Made by a program: the position numbers and the translations under genes
In this document: positions 1-6,890 of the stretch, one piece after another
Layout: the number at the start of each line of letters is the position of its first letter
Numbering within the stretch: position 1 is the first letter of the stretch
Notes under the pieces: model-generated
Told to the model about the DNA's origin: nothing
What the model saw: only the letters and a program-made list of their open reading frames with translations
Database searches by the model: none
NCBI GenBank assembly: GCA_936924235.1
Contig: CAKZHN010000436.1
Span: forward strand, 1-7,807
Length of the DNA: 7,807 nt
Direction: 5' to 3'
From: an uncultured Rhodoplanes sp.
Lineage (GTDB): Bacteria > Pseudomonadota > Alphaproteobacteria > Rhizobiales > Xanthobacteraceae

Positions 1-2977
1 CACCTACACCAACATCCAGAATCTGCGCGGCTCGAACTTCAACGACACGCTGATCGGCAACAGCGGCAACAATTTCCTGCGCGGCGGCAGTGGCGCCGAC
101 TGGCTGCAGGGCGGCGGCGGCAGCGACACCGCTGACTACAACGGCGCCAGCGCCGGCGTCATCGCCGATCTCGGCAATCCAGTCAACAACACCGGCGATG
201 CCGCCGGCGACACCTACTTGAACATCTCAAATCTGCGCGGCACCGCCTTCAACGACGTGCTGCGCGGCAACAATGGCAGCAATTCCCTGACCGGCCTGCA
301 GGGCGCAGACCGCTTCGTCTTCAGCAACGGCGCCGACACGGTCACCGACTTCGATCAGGGCGGCGGTAGCTTCAATCACGCCGAAGGCGACACCATCGAT
401 CTCGGCAGTTCGCAGATCTACACCTGGTCCGAGCTGCAGCCGTTGATCAGCCAGTCCGGCTCCAACACGCTCATCACGCTCGGCAGCAACTCCATCACGC
501 TCACCAACGTGAACCCCGCCAATCTGACGGCGTCCGACTTCTTCTTCACGCCCGCGCCGTTGCTGATGGTCACGATCGGCGGCGGTACGGTCGCCAGCGG
601 CGGTCATGCGGTCAACGGCGGTAGCTTCGGCAACTTCATCGCCTTCGGCGACAGCACGATCGATTCCGGCTGGTTCCACAACACGCCGATCTCCAACAAT
701 CCGGCGCTGCAGGCGGACTATCAGGCGGCGGTCAACGCCGGCGGCGGCGTTCCGACCACGCTCGGCGGCCAGATGGTCTCGACGCTGCTGGCGCAGGATT
801 ACGGGCTCTCGGCCGATCCGGCCAACAATCCGGGCGGCGGCACCAACTACGCGGCGAGCGGGGCGACCGTCACCGGCAGCCTGAGCAGCACTTCGCTCGC
901 ACCGAGCATGGTCGACCAGATCACGAGCTATCTGGCGGCCACCGGCAACGTCGCGGATCCGAACGCCATCTACTTCATCTCCGGCGGCGGCAACTCGTCG
1001 AAGATCGCGGTCAACCTCGATCCGGTTTCCGCCGTCAACTACATGATCTCCGAAGCCGATGCGCTGGCCGCCTCCGTTGAACAGCTGCACGCCGCCGGCG
1101 GGCAATACTTTGTGCTCAATGTCTTCAGCGGCAGCAAGTCGCTCGACATTCCCTATGCCAACGAGCTGATCACCGATCTTACCAACGCCGGCATCTCGTT
1201 CCTTATCGGCGACGAGCTTTCGCTGCTCGCCAACATCAACGCGAACCCCGGCGCCTACGGCATCACCAACACGACCAAGCCGCCGACCGGCCCCTACAGC
1301 CCGGGCAACCTCTACGATCCCAACGAAGGCGGAGCCACGATCAATCCCGATCCCAGCCTGATCAATAACGGCTGGGCGCGCTTTGCGACGACCAACGCCG
1401 CGCCCGACGCCAACACCGCCTGGCTCTGGGCCGACAACGAGCACCTGGCCGGCGCCGGCCAGCAGGCCGAGGCCAACTACCTGCACAGCATGATCCAGAA
1501 TGGCGTGCCGCTGGTCGGCCAGACGCTGACCGCGACGCCGTCGCTGGTGAATGGCACCGGCGCCGTCACTTATCAGTGGCAGAGCTTCGACGGCACGAAC
1601 TGGAACGACATCGCCGGGGCAACCAACGCCGGCTACACGGTGCAACTCGGCGACTTTGGCGAGCAGCTCCGGGTCGAGGCGTTCAGCAGCTACGACAACG
1701 GCAACTCGACCGTCTCTTCGACCAGCGCGCCGACCTTCGCGGTGGCCAACACGCAACCCACCGTCAGGGTCGACGTCGTAACGCCCGACGGCATCAATCT
1801 GGCCGGCCTGTACAACGACATCCTGCACGCCTCCGCCAGTGCGCCCGGCGCGACCCATGACGGCACGCACTACGATGCGATCGACGCCAAGACCGGCCAC
1901 ACCTTCCATCTGGTCGGTAGCGGCTTCACTTATGACACCAACGGCCATTTCACCGGCGGCACCGTCACCGAGATCGATATCCTCAACACCTCGGACAACA
2001 GCACGCTGCTCACCGAGAAGGGCTTTGCCATCGACGCTGCGACGCTGGGCAACGCCGTGAGCGCGCTGCAGGGACGCGGGCACGATTCGTCCCAGCTCAC
2101 CGCGATCCTCAATCAGTACATTAACGTGGCGCAGGGCGCCGCCGGCAACGACGTGCTGCCGAGCTTCGGCCAGGCCGACCTGTTCGACGGCGGCGGTGGC
2201 GTCAATCTGGTCGACTATTCGCACGCCGGCTCGGCCGTGACGGTCGATCTGGCCGATGCGAGCCAGAACGCGGGCGCCGCGGTTGGAGACACCTACCAGA
2301 ACATCCAGGGCATCATCGGCAGCGCCTACAATGACCTGCTGACCGGCGACGCCGGCGACAACATCCTGCGCGGCGGCGGCGGCGTCGACACCATGACCGG
2401 CGGCGCGGGCGACGACAGATACTACGTCGACAACCCGAACGACGTGGTCAACGAGGACGTCGGCGGCGGCACCGACACGGTGATCACCACGACCGACTAC
2501 ACGCTGGCCGCCGGCTCCGAGATCGAACGGCTGTTCGGCCATTCGGACACTGGCCTGATCCTCACCGGCAACGGGTTCGACAACACCATCAAGGGCAGCG
2601 CCGGCAACGACACGCTCGACGGCGGCGGCGGCTCCGACAAGCTGTTCGGCGGCGACGGCGCCGATACTTTCGTGCTGCATCCGGCGGGCTTTGCCACCGT
2701 CCTGGACTACCAGCAGGGCAGCGACTCGCTTGAGATCATGGCGGCGGAGTTCGGCCACGGCCTCGTCGCGGGTCAGAGCGCCCCGGTGGTCGACGCCGCC
2801 TCGATCAACAGGGCGAACCACGCCGGCACCAACGGCTATTTCATCTTCGACACCACGGGCGGCGGCGCCCACACGCTCTACTGGGACGCGACCGGCGGCT
2901 CAGGCAGCGACGCCGTCGCCATCGCCAAGATCGACGGGGCATCGTCGCTCACCGCGGCGGATTTCCATATCGTGTGA
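1..2977 (+). CDS. RTX-repeat GDSL/SGNH esterase, type I secreted (5' end outside window)
   Basis: The reading frame is open from base 2 (991 codons) to TGA at 2975-2977, so the start lies left of the window. By alignment with the downstream paralogue about 187 N-terminal residues are missing. Order in view: RTX glycine-rich repeats (2-310); a block resembling an RTX C-terminal end, finishing LTASDF (335-547); a GDSL/SGNH hydrolase (about 557-1510) with block I GDST (Ser codon 653-655), block II GTNYAASGA, block III SGGGNS (Asn 992-994) and block V WADNEH (Asp 1433-1435, His 1442-1444); an Ig-like domain with TYQWQ and YTVQLGD (about 1510-1757); a module found also at the paralogue's N-terminus (1760-2155); further RTX repeats; and a secretion-type C-terminus ending LTAADFHIV. 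Such proteins are exported by ABC/MFP/TolC systems and fold on binding calcium outside the cell. The likely role is an extracellular esterase or lipase; the substrate is unknown. The nearly identical second copy lies 221 bp downstream. Confidence 0.92.
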   Translation, partial: TYTNIQNLRGSNFNDTLIGNSGNNFLRGGSGADWLQGGGGSDTADYNGASAGVIADLGNPVNNTGDAAGDTYLNISNLRGTAFNDVLRGNNGSNSLTGLQGADRFVFSNGADTVTDFDQGGGSFNHAEGDTIDLGSSQIYTWSELQPLISQSGSNTLITLGSNSITLTNVNPANLTASDFFFTPAPLLMVTIGGGTVASGGHAVNGGSFGNFIAFGDSTIDSGWFHNTPISNNPALQADYQAAVNAGGGVPTTLGGQMVSTLLAQDYGLSADPANNPGGGTNYAASGATVTGSLSSTSLAPSMVDQITSYLAATGNVADPNAIYFISGGGNSSKIAVNLDPVSAVNYMISEADALAASVEQLHAAGGQYFVLNVFSGSKSLDIPYANELITDLTNAGISFLIGDELSLLANINANPGAYGITNTTKPPTGPYSPGNLYDPNEGGATINPDPSLINNGWARFATTNAAPDANTAWLWADNEHLAGAGQQAEANYLHSMIQNGVPLVGQTLTATPSLVNGTGAVTYQWQSFDGTNWNDIAGATNAGYTVQLGDFGEQLRVEAFSSYDNGNSTVSSTSAPTFAVANTQPTVRVDVVTPDGINLAGLYNDILHASASAPGATHDGTHYDAIDAKTGHTFHLVGSGFTYDTNGHFTGGTVTEIDILNTSDNSTLLTEKGFAIDAATLGNAVSALQGRGHDSSQLTAILNQYINVAQGAAGNDVLPSFGQADLFDGGGGVNLVDYSHAGSAVTVDLADASQNAGAAVGDTYQNIQGIIGSAYNDLLTGDAGDNILRGGGGVDTMTGGAGDDRYYVDNPNDVVNEDVGGGTDTVITTTDYTLAAGSEIERLFGHSDTGLILTGNGFDNTIKGSAGNDTLDGGGGSDKLFGGDGADTFVLHPAGFATVLDYQQGSDSLEIMAAEFGHGLVAGQSAPVVDAASINRANHAGTNGYFIFDTTGGGAHTLYWDATGGSGSDAVAIAKIDGASSLTAADFHIV
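1760..2155 (+). repeat. internal copy of the same module in the first RTX protein
   Basis: Collinear with 5518-5913 at offset 3758, starting TVRVDVVTPDG and containing FTYDTNGHFTGGTV and LLTEKGFAI. The N-terminal copy of this gene lies outside the window. Confidence 0.8.
2741..2977 (+). repeat. near-identical 3' end of RTX esterase genes, copy 1
   Basis: It aligns without gaps to 6499-6735 (offset 3758) with 6 differences in 237 bases by direct comparison. From 2811 to the stop there is a single difference (C2965 against T6723). It encodes the C-terminal secretion-type region. Confidence 0.9.
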
Positions 2978-2983
2978 GGCTTG

Positions 2984-2999
2984 GGGGGCCGGCGCCCCC
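2984..2999 (+). terminator. GC hairpin 7 bp after the first RTX gene stop, possible weak terminator
   Basis: GGGGGC (2984-2989) pairs with GCCCCC (2994-2999) around a 4-base loop. Only TT follows, so it is not a textbook intrinsic terminator. It could weaken read-through into the second gene or protect the 3' end of the message. Confidence 0.4.
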
Positions 3000-3093
3000 T
3001 TGGCCGCTGGAAGTTCTTGCGCCGGAGGTATTGCCGAAAATCTGTTTTCCGAAATTGCCGTTTTCCATCAAAACATAAGCGCCTGGATCGGGA

Positions 3094-3125
3094 ATCCGAA
3101 CGAACGCGGCATCAGCCGTTCGGAT
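3094..3125. repeat. perfect 9-bp inverted repeat in the leader of the second RTX gene
   Basis: The arms ATCCGAACG (3094-3102) and CGTTCGGAT (3117-3125) are exactly complementary across a 14-base gap, 73 nt before the start codon. It could be an RNA stem in the 5' leader, an operator or a terminator; no T-run follows closely. The right arm contains the alternative ATG at 3124, which argues against that start. Confidence 0.6.
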
Positions 3126-3184
3126 GTTTCCGACGCTTCGCGTTGGCCTGAAAACAGCTCCGGTGGCGACGATTGCCTGCCTTT

Positions 3185-3188
3185 GGAG
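3185..3188 (+). promoter_or_regulatory. ribosome binding site deciding the start of the second RTX gene
   Basis: GGAG lies 10 nt before the ATG at 3199. The upstream in-frame ATG at 3124 has no comparable purine-rich site. Confidence 0.6.
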
Positions 3189-3198
3189 ATTTTCAGCC

Positions 3199-6100
3199 AT
3201 GCCGAATGTAGTCACCATCGATGTTCAGACGATCAACGGTTACGGCTTTTTCCCGTTCTACAATGACATTTCGGGCGCCAACATCATCGCCGACAGGACG
3301 GCGGCGGGCTTCACAGCCACCAATCCGTCGGCGACGAATTTCCCCGCTGGCCTGTCCTTCGCTTTCCACAGCTCGACCAATGATTTCACTTATGACGCCA
3401 GCGGACATCCGACCGGCGGCACCATCAACTCGATCACGATCACGGATACCTCGGGCGTCCCTCTCGTCACCGAAACAGGCTATTCGATCCCGATCGTCAC
3501 GATGCTCGACGCGATCGCCGCCTTCAACGCCAGCAGCCACACCGACGCGGGCGCGCTGAACGCGATCTTCAACCAGTTTTCGTACAACATGGACGGCAAC
3601 TTTGGGCCGGACGATTTCGTCAGCGCCGCCAACGCCGATACGTTCAACGGGGAAGGCAACTTCGGCGGCAACAACTGGGTCAGCTACCAGAACGCTGCGG
3701 CCGGCGTCACGGCCGATATTGCCGACGACACCCGGAACACCGGTGAGGCCGCGGGCGACACCTACACCAATATCCAGAATCTCCGCGGCTCGATCTTCAA
3801 CGACACGCTGATCGGCGACAACGGCAACAACTTCCTGCGTGGCGGCGGCGGTGCCGACTGGCTGCAGGGCGGCGGCGGCATCGACACCGCTGATTACAAA
3901 GGCGCGCCCGTCGGGGTCATCGCCGATCTCGGCAACTCCGCCAACAACACCGGCGTCGCTGCAGGCGACACCTATTCGAGCATCGAGAACCTGCGCGGCT
4001 CCGATTTCGACGACGCGCTGCGCGGCGACGGCGGCAACAACGCGCTGACCGGCGGATTGGGCGCGGATCGCTTCATCGTCAGCCCGGGCAATGACACGGT
4101 CAGGGACTTCGACCAGGGCAGCGGTGTTTTCGATCACACCGAAGGCGACCGGATTGATCTCGGCAACTCGCAGATCTACAACTTCGCCGAGCTGCAATCC
4201 CATTTGAGCCAACCGGGCTTCAACACCGTCATCGATCTCGGCTCGGGCAACAGCATCACGCTCAACAACGTGGACATCGACAGCCTGACCGCGTCGGACT
4301 TCGTCTTCACGCAACCGCCGAAGCTCCTGGTTTCGATCGGCGGCGGCACGATCGCGAGCGGCGGTCATGCGCTCCACGGGGGCACCTTCAGCAATTTCTT
4401 TGGCTTCGGCGACAGCACGATCGATTCCGGCTGGTTCCGCAACACGCCGATCTCCAACGATCCGCATCTGCAGGCCGACTATGACGCCGCGAAAGCGGCG
4501 GGTGGCGGCATTCCGACCACGCTCGGCGGCCAGATGGCCTCGACGCTCCTGGCTCAAGATTATGGCCTGTCGGCCGATCCGGCCAACGCGCCGGGCGGCG
4601 GCACGAATTATGCGGCGAGCAGTGCGACCGTCACGGGGAGCCGCACCAATTCGCTGGCGCCGAGCATGGTTGACCAGGTCAACAGCTACCTTGCGTCAAC
4701 CGGCAACCACGCCGACCCGAATGCGATCTATCTGATCTCCGGCGGCGGCAATTCGGCGGGTATCGCCGCGACCCTCGATCCTGTTTCCGCCATCGATCAC
4801 ATGATCTCGGAAGCGGACGCCTTGGCGGCTTCGATCGAACAGCTGCACGACGCCGGCGCGCAGTATTTTGTGCTCAACTTCTTCGCCGGCGCCAAGTCGC
4901 TCAACATTCCTTTTGCCAACGAGCTGATCACCGACCTCTCCAACGCCGGCATTTCGTTCATCGTCGGCGACGAGCTCTCGTTGATCAATAACATCGACGC
5001 CAACCCGGCGGCCTATGGCATCACCAACACCGTCAGGCCGCCGGCCGGCCCGTTCAGCCCGGGCAACCCTTACGATCCCAATGAAGGCGGCGCGACCATC
5101 AATCCGGATCCGCAGGCGGTCGTCAACGGCTGGGCGCGCTTTGCCACCACCAACGCGGCGCCGGACGCCAACACGGCCTGGCTCTGGGCCGACGACCAGC
5201 ACTTCGCGGGTGCCGGCCAGCAGGCCGAGGCCGACTATCTGCACAGCCTGATCCAGAACGCGATTCCGGTGGTCGGCGAGACGCTCACGGCCACGCCGAC
5301 GCTGGTCAACGGCACGGGCCCGGTCACCTGCCAGTGGCAGCGCTTCGACAGTGGTCACTGGAGCGACATCACCGGCGCCACCGGCGCGAGCTATACGGTG
5401 CAGTTCGGCGATATCGGCGACGAGCTCCGCGTCGAGGCCTTCAACAGCTTTGACAACGGCAACTCGACCGTCTCCTCATCGAGCGCGCCGACCTTCGCGG
5501 TCCAGAACACGCAGCCCACCGTCGTGGTCGATGTGCTCACGCCCGACGGCGTTAGCCTCGGCGGTCTCTACCAGGACATTGCGCATGCCTCCGCTGTTGC
5601 GCCGGGCGCGACCCACAACGCGACGCATTACGATGCGATCGATGTCGGCACCGGTCACACCTTCCGCCTAATCGGCACCGGCTTCATTTATGATGCTCAG
5701 GGTAACGTCACCGGCGGCACCGTCACCGAGGTCGACCTGCTCCGGACCTCGGACAACACCACGCTGCTCACCGAGAAGGGTTTCTCCATCGACGTCGCGA
5801 CACTCAACAGCGCGCTGAACGCGCTGCAGGGGCACGGGCACGATTCGTCTCAGCTCACGGCAATCCTCGATCAGTACATGAACGTGGTGAAGGGCGGCGC
5901 CGGCAATGATGTGTTCCAGGGCTTCGCCCAGCACGACGTGTTTGAAGGCGGCGGCGGCATCAACCTGGTCGACTACTCGTCCGCGACATCGGGCATCATC
6001 GTCGATCTCGCTGACCCGCGTCAGAACACCGGCATTGCGGCGGGCGACAGCTACCACAACATCCAGGGCATCATCGGCACTGCATTCAACGATACCTTGA

Positions 6101-6735
6101 TCGGTGACAGCGGCGACAACATCCTGCGCGGCGGCGGTGGTGTCGACACCATGTCGGGCGGCGCGGGTGACGACAAATACTTCGTCGACAACTCGAACGA
6201 CGTGGTCGACGAGGCGGTCGGCAGCGGCAGCGATACCGTGATCACCACGACCAACTACACGCTGGCTGCGGGCTCCGAGATCGAACGGCTGTTCGGCCAT
6301 TCGGACACCGGCCTGATCCTCACCGGCAACGGGTTCGACCAGACCATCAAGGGCGGCGCCGGCAACGACACGATCGACGGCGGCGGCGGGTCCGACAAGC
6401 TGTTCGGCGGCGACGGCGCCGACAGCTTCGTGCTGCACCCGGCGGACTTCGCCACCATCCTGGACTATCAGCAGGGCACCGACACGCTGGAGATCATGGC
6501 GGCGGAGTTCGGCCACGGCCTCGTCGCGGGTCAAAGCGCCACGGTGGTGGACGCCGCCTCGATCAGCCGGGCGAACCACGCCGGCACCAACGGCTATTTC
6601 ATCTTCGACACCACGGGCGGCGGCGCCCACACGCTCTACTGGGACGCGACCGGCGGCTCAGGCAGCGACGCCGTCGCCATCGCCAAGATCGACGGGGCAT
6701 CGTCGCTCACCGCGGCGGATTTTCATATCGTGTGA
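3199..6735 (+). CDS. RTX-repeat GDSL/SGNH esterase, type I secreted, tandem paralogue
   Basis: This 1178-aa protein is complete. The ATG at 3199 is chosen because GGAG (3185-3188) lies 10 nt upstream. An in-frame ATG at 3124 sits inside an inverted repeat, has no evident ribosome site and would add a cysteine-containing extension. There is no Sec signal, as expected for type I export. Domains: N-terminal module (aa 4-147); RTX units (161-290), including GGGGADWLQ; internal secretion-end-like block (299-370, ending LTASDFVF); SGNH hydrolase (about 374-690) with GDST (Ser406), GTNYAASSA (Asn470), SGGGNS (Asn518) and WADDQH (Asp665, His668); Ig-like domain (about 691-770); second module copy (774-905); RTX repeats (about 966-1078); C-terminal region ending LTAADFHIV. 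Ser406, Asp665 and His668 form the expected triad, so it is probably an active extracellular esterase or lipase with unknown substrate. Block III has Ser where GGND is usual. Its only cysteine is Cys711, where the upstream paralogue has Tyr. Confidence 0.95.
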   Translation: MPNVVTIDVQTINGYGFFPFYNDISGANIIADRTAAGFTATNPSATNFPAGLSFAFHSSTNDFTYDASGHPTGGTINSITITDTSGVPLVTETGYSIPIVTMLDAIAAFNASSHTDAGALNAIFNQFSYNMDGNFGPDDFVSAANADTFNGEGNFGGNNWVSYQNAAAGVTADIADDTRNTGEAAGDTYTNIQNLRGSIFNDTLIGDNGNNFLRGGGGADWLQGGGGIDTADYKGAPVGVIADLGNSANNTGVAAGDTYSSIENLRGSDFDDALRGDGGNNALTGGLGADRFIVSPGNDTVRDFDQGSGVFDHTEGDRIDLGNSQIYNFAELQSHLSQPGFNTVIDLGSGNSITLNNVDIDSLTASDFVFTQPPKLLVSIGGGTIASGGHALHGGTFSNFFGFGDSTIDSGWFRNTPISNDPHLQADYDAAKAAGGGIPTTLGGQMASTLLAQDYGLSADPANAPGGGTNYAASSATVTGSRTNSLAPSMVDQVNSYLASTGNHADPNAIYLISGGGNSAGIAATLDPVSAIDHMISEADALAASIEQLHDAGAQYFVLNFFAGAKSLNIPFANELITDLSNAGISFIVGDELSLINNIDANPAAYGITNTVRPPAGPFSPGNPYDPNEGGATINPDPQAVVNGWARFATTNAAPDANTAWLWADDQHFAGAGQQAEADYLHSLIQNAIPVVGETLTATPTLVNGTGPVTCQWQRFDSGHWSDITGATGASYTVQFGDIGDELRVEAFNSFDNGNSTVSSSSAPTFAVQNTQPTVVVDVLTPDGVSLGGLYQDIAHASAVAPGATHNATHYDAIDVGTGHTFRLIGTGFIYDAQGNVTGGTVTEVDLLRTSDNTTLLTEKGFSIDVATLNSALNALQGHGHDSSQLTAILDQYMNVVKGGAGNDVFQGFAQHDVFEGGGGINLVDYSSATSGIIVDLADPRQNTGIAAGDSYHNIQGIIGTAFNDTLIGDSGDNILRGGGGVDTMSGGAGDDKYFVDNSNDVVDEAVGSGSDTVITTTNYTLAAGSEIERLFGHSDTGLILTGNGFDQTIKGGAGNDTIDGGGGSDKLFGGDGADSFVLHPADFATILDYQQGTDTLEIMAAEFGHGLVAGQSATVVDAASISRANHAGTNGYFIFDTTGGGAHTLYWDATGGSGSDAVAIAKIDGASSLTAADFHIV
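3208..3639 (+). repeat. N-terminal module, copy 1 of an intraprotein duplication
   Basis: Encodes aa 4-147 of the second RTX protein. Shared landmarks with the internal copy are FTYDASGHPTGGTI against FIYDAQGNVTGGTV, then LVTETGYSI against LLTEKGFSI, then ALNAIFNQF against LTAILDQYM. In both cases it precedes an RTX block. I do not recognise a named family; it may be a structural or capping module. Confidence 0.75.
3679..4068 (+). repeat. two tandem RTX units of about 60-70 aa
   Basis: Two units (aa 161-230 and 231-290) share the pattern Y-x3-A-x-GV-x-ADL or ADI, NTG-x-AAGDTY, I-x-NLRGS and a glycine-rich GGGGAD-type calcium-binding repeat. A third, more divergent unit occurs at aa 924-988. 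The first gene has the matching pair at 1-310, the first unit being cut by the window edge. Confidence 0.75.
5518..5913 (+). repeat. internal copy of the N-terminal module in the second RTX protein
   Basis: Encodes aa 774-905, placed between the Ig-like domain and the C-terminal RTX repeats. Similarity to the N-terminal copy continues into the RTX region (NTG.AAGD.Y.NIQ, then FNDTLIGD.G.N.LRGGGG), so about 220 residues are duplicated overall. Confidence 0.75.
6499..6735 (+). repeat. near-identical 3' end of RTX esterase genes, copy 2
   Basis: Partner of 2741-2977. The match continues only a few bases past the stop (TGAGGC in both) before it decays. Confidence 0.9.
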
Positions 6736-6785
6736 GGCACGGGCGGCCGGGGCGCCTGCCGATCGCGAAGTTTCTACACGTGTTC

Positions 6786-6819
6786 ACCGGCGCGGGCCGC
6801 ATGGCAGGCCCGCGCCGGT
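6786..6819 (+). terminator. strong 13-bp stem-loop, probable transcription terminator
   Basis: The arm at 6786-6798 (ACCGGCGCGGGCC) is perfectly complementary to 6807-6819 around an 8-base loop. It lies 50 bp after the second RTX gene stop. The following bases (TGGCCGTTT) give only a poor T-run, as is common in GC-rich genomes. It probably separates the RTX transcript from ligAB. Confidence 0.65.
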
Positions 6820-6880
6820 TGGCCGTTTGACCTGAATCAAAACCCGCCGGTTTCGCTCCCATACGCTTTGCGCGATTGGA

Positions 6881-6884
6881 AGGA
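6881..6884 (+). promoter_or_regulatory. ribosome binding site of ligA
   Basis: AGGA within GGAAGGA sits 6 nt before the ATG at 6891. This favours that ATG over the TTG at 6876, which overlaps the purine tract. Confidence 0.7.
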
Positions 6885-6890
6885 AACCGC

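Larger units (their letters stand above)
2978..3198 (+). other. intergenic leader between the two RTX esterase genes
   Basis: This 221-bp stretch holds no convincing gene; short frames crossing it on either strand lack ribosome sites and recognisable sequence. It contains a GC hairpin right after the upstream stop, an AT-richer segment around 3030-3080 in which ATTGCCG occurs twice (from 3030 and 3054), and an inverted repeat at 3094-3125. The promoter of the second RTX gene may lie in the AT-richer part, but I see no well-spaced -35/-10 pair. Homology with the region after the second gene's stop persists for only roughly 20 bases. Confidence 0.6.
6736..6890 (+). other. spacer between the RTX gene and ligA
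   Basis: This 155-bp stretch has no gene. It contains an 8-base palindrome ACACGTGT (6776-6783), a strong hairpin (6786-6819), and TTGACC at 6827-6832, which would serve as a -35 box. Nothing like TATAAT follows at 16-18 nt, so a ligA promoter here is only tentative. Confidence 0.55.

Noticed and set aside
227..2872. Very long open frame of 881 codons on the minus strand opposite the first RTX gene
   Set aside because: It is the mirror of a GC-rich, GNC-biased coding strand. The translation is low-complexity V/A/G/R/D with no domain. Similar frames lie opposite the second gene (3193-4557, 5668-6630), so this is composition.
3124..3198. Longer N-terminus for the second RTX protein starting at ATG 3124
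   Set aside because: It has no ribosome site and its ATG lies inside an inverted repeat. The extension adds a cysteine and only vaguely resembles a signal peptide, which a type I substrate would not need.
2691..3266. 191-codon plus-strand frame crossing the first RTX gene stop
   Set aside because: It is out of frame with both RTX genes, rich in S/R/P/T as expected for a shifted frame, and has no ribosome site or family resemblance.
61..4060. GGCGGCGGC runs as microsatellites or phase-variable tracts
   Set aside because: They encode glycine-rich calcium-binding repeats and keep frame with interrupted, codon-structured sequence. No frameshift or broken gene is seen.
6776..6783. ACACGTGT palindrome as an operator
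   Set aside because: An 8-base palindrome is expected often by chance, and nothing ties it to a known regulator.
6876..6890. TTG start for ligA five codons upstream
   Set aside because: It overlaps the good AGGA ribosome site that serves the ATG at 6891.
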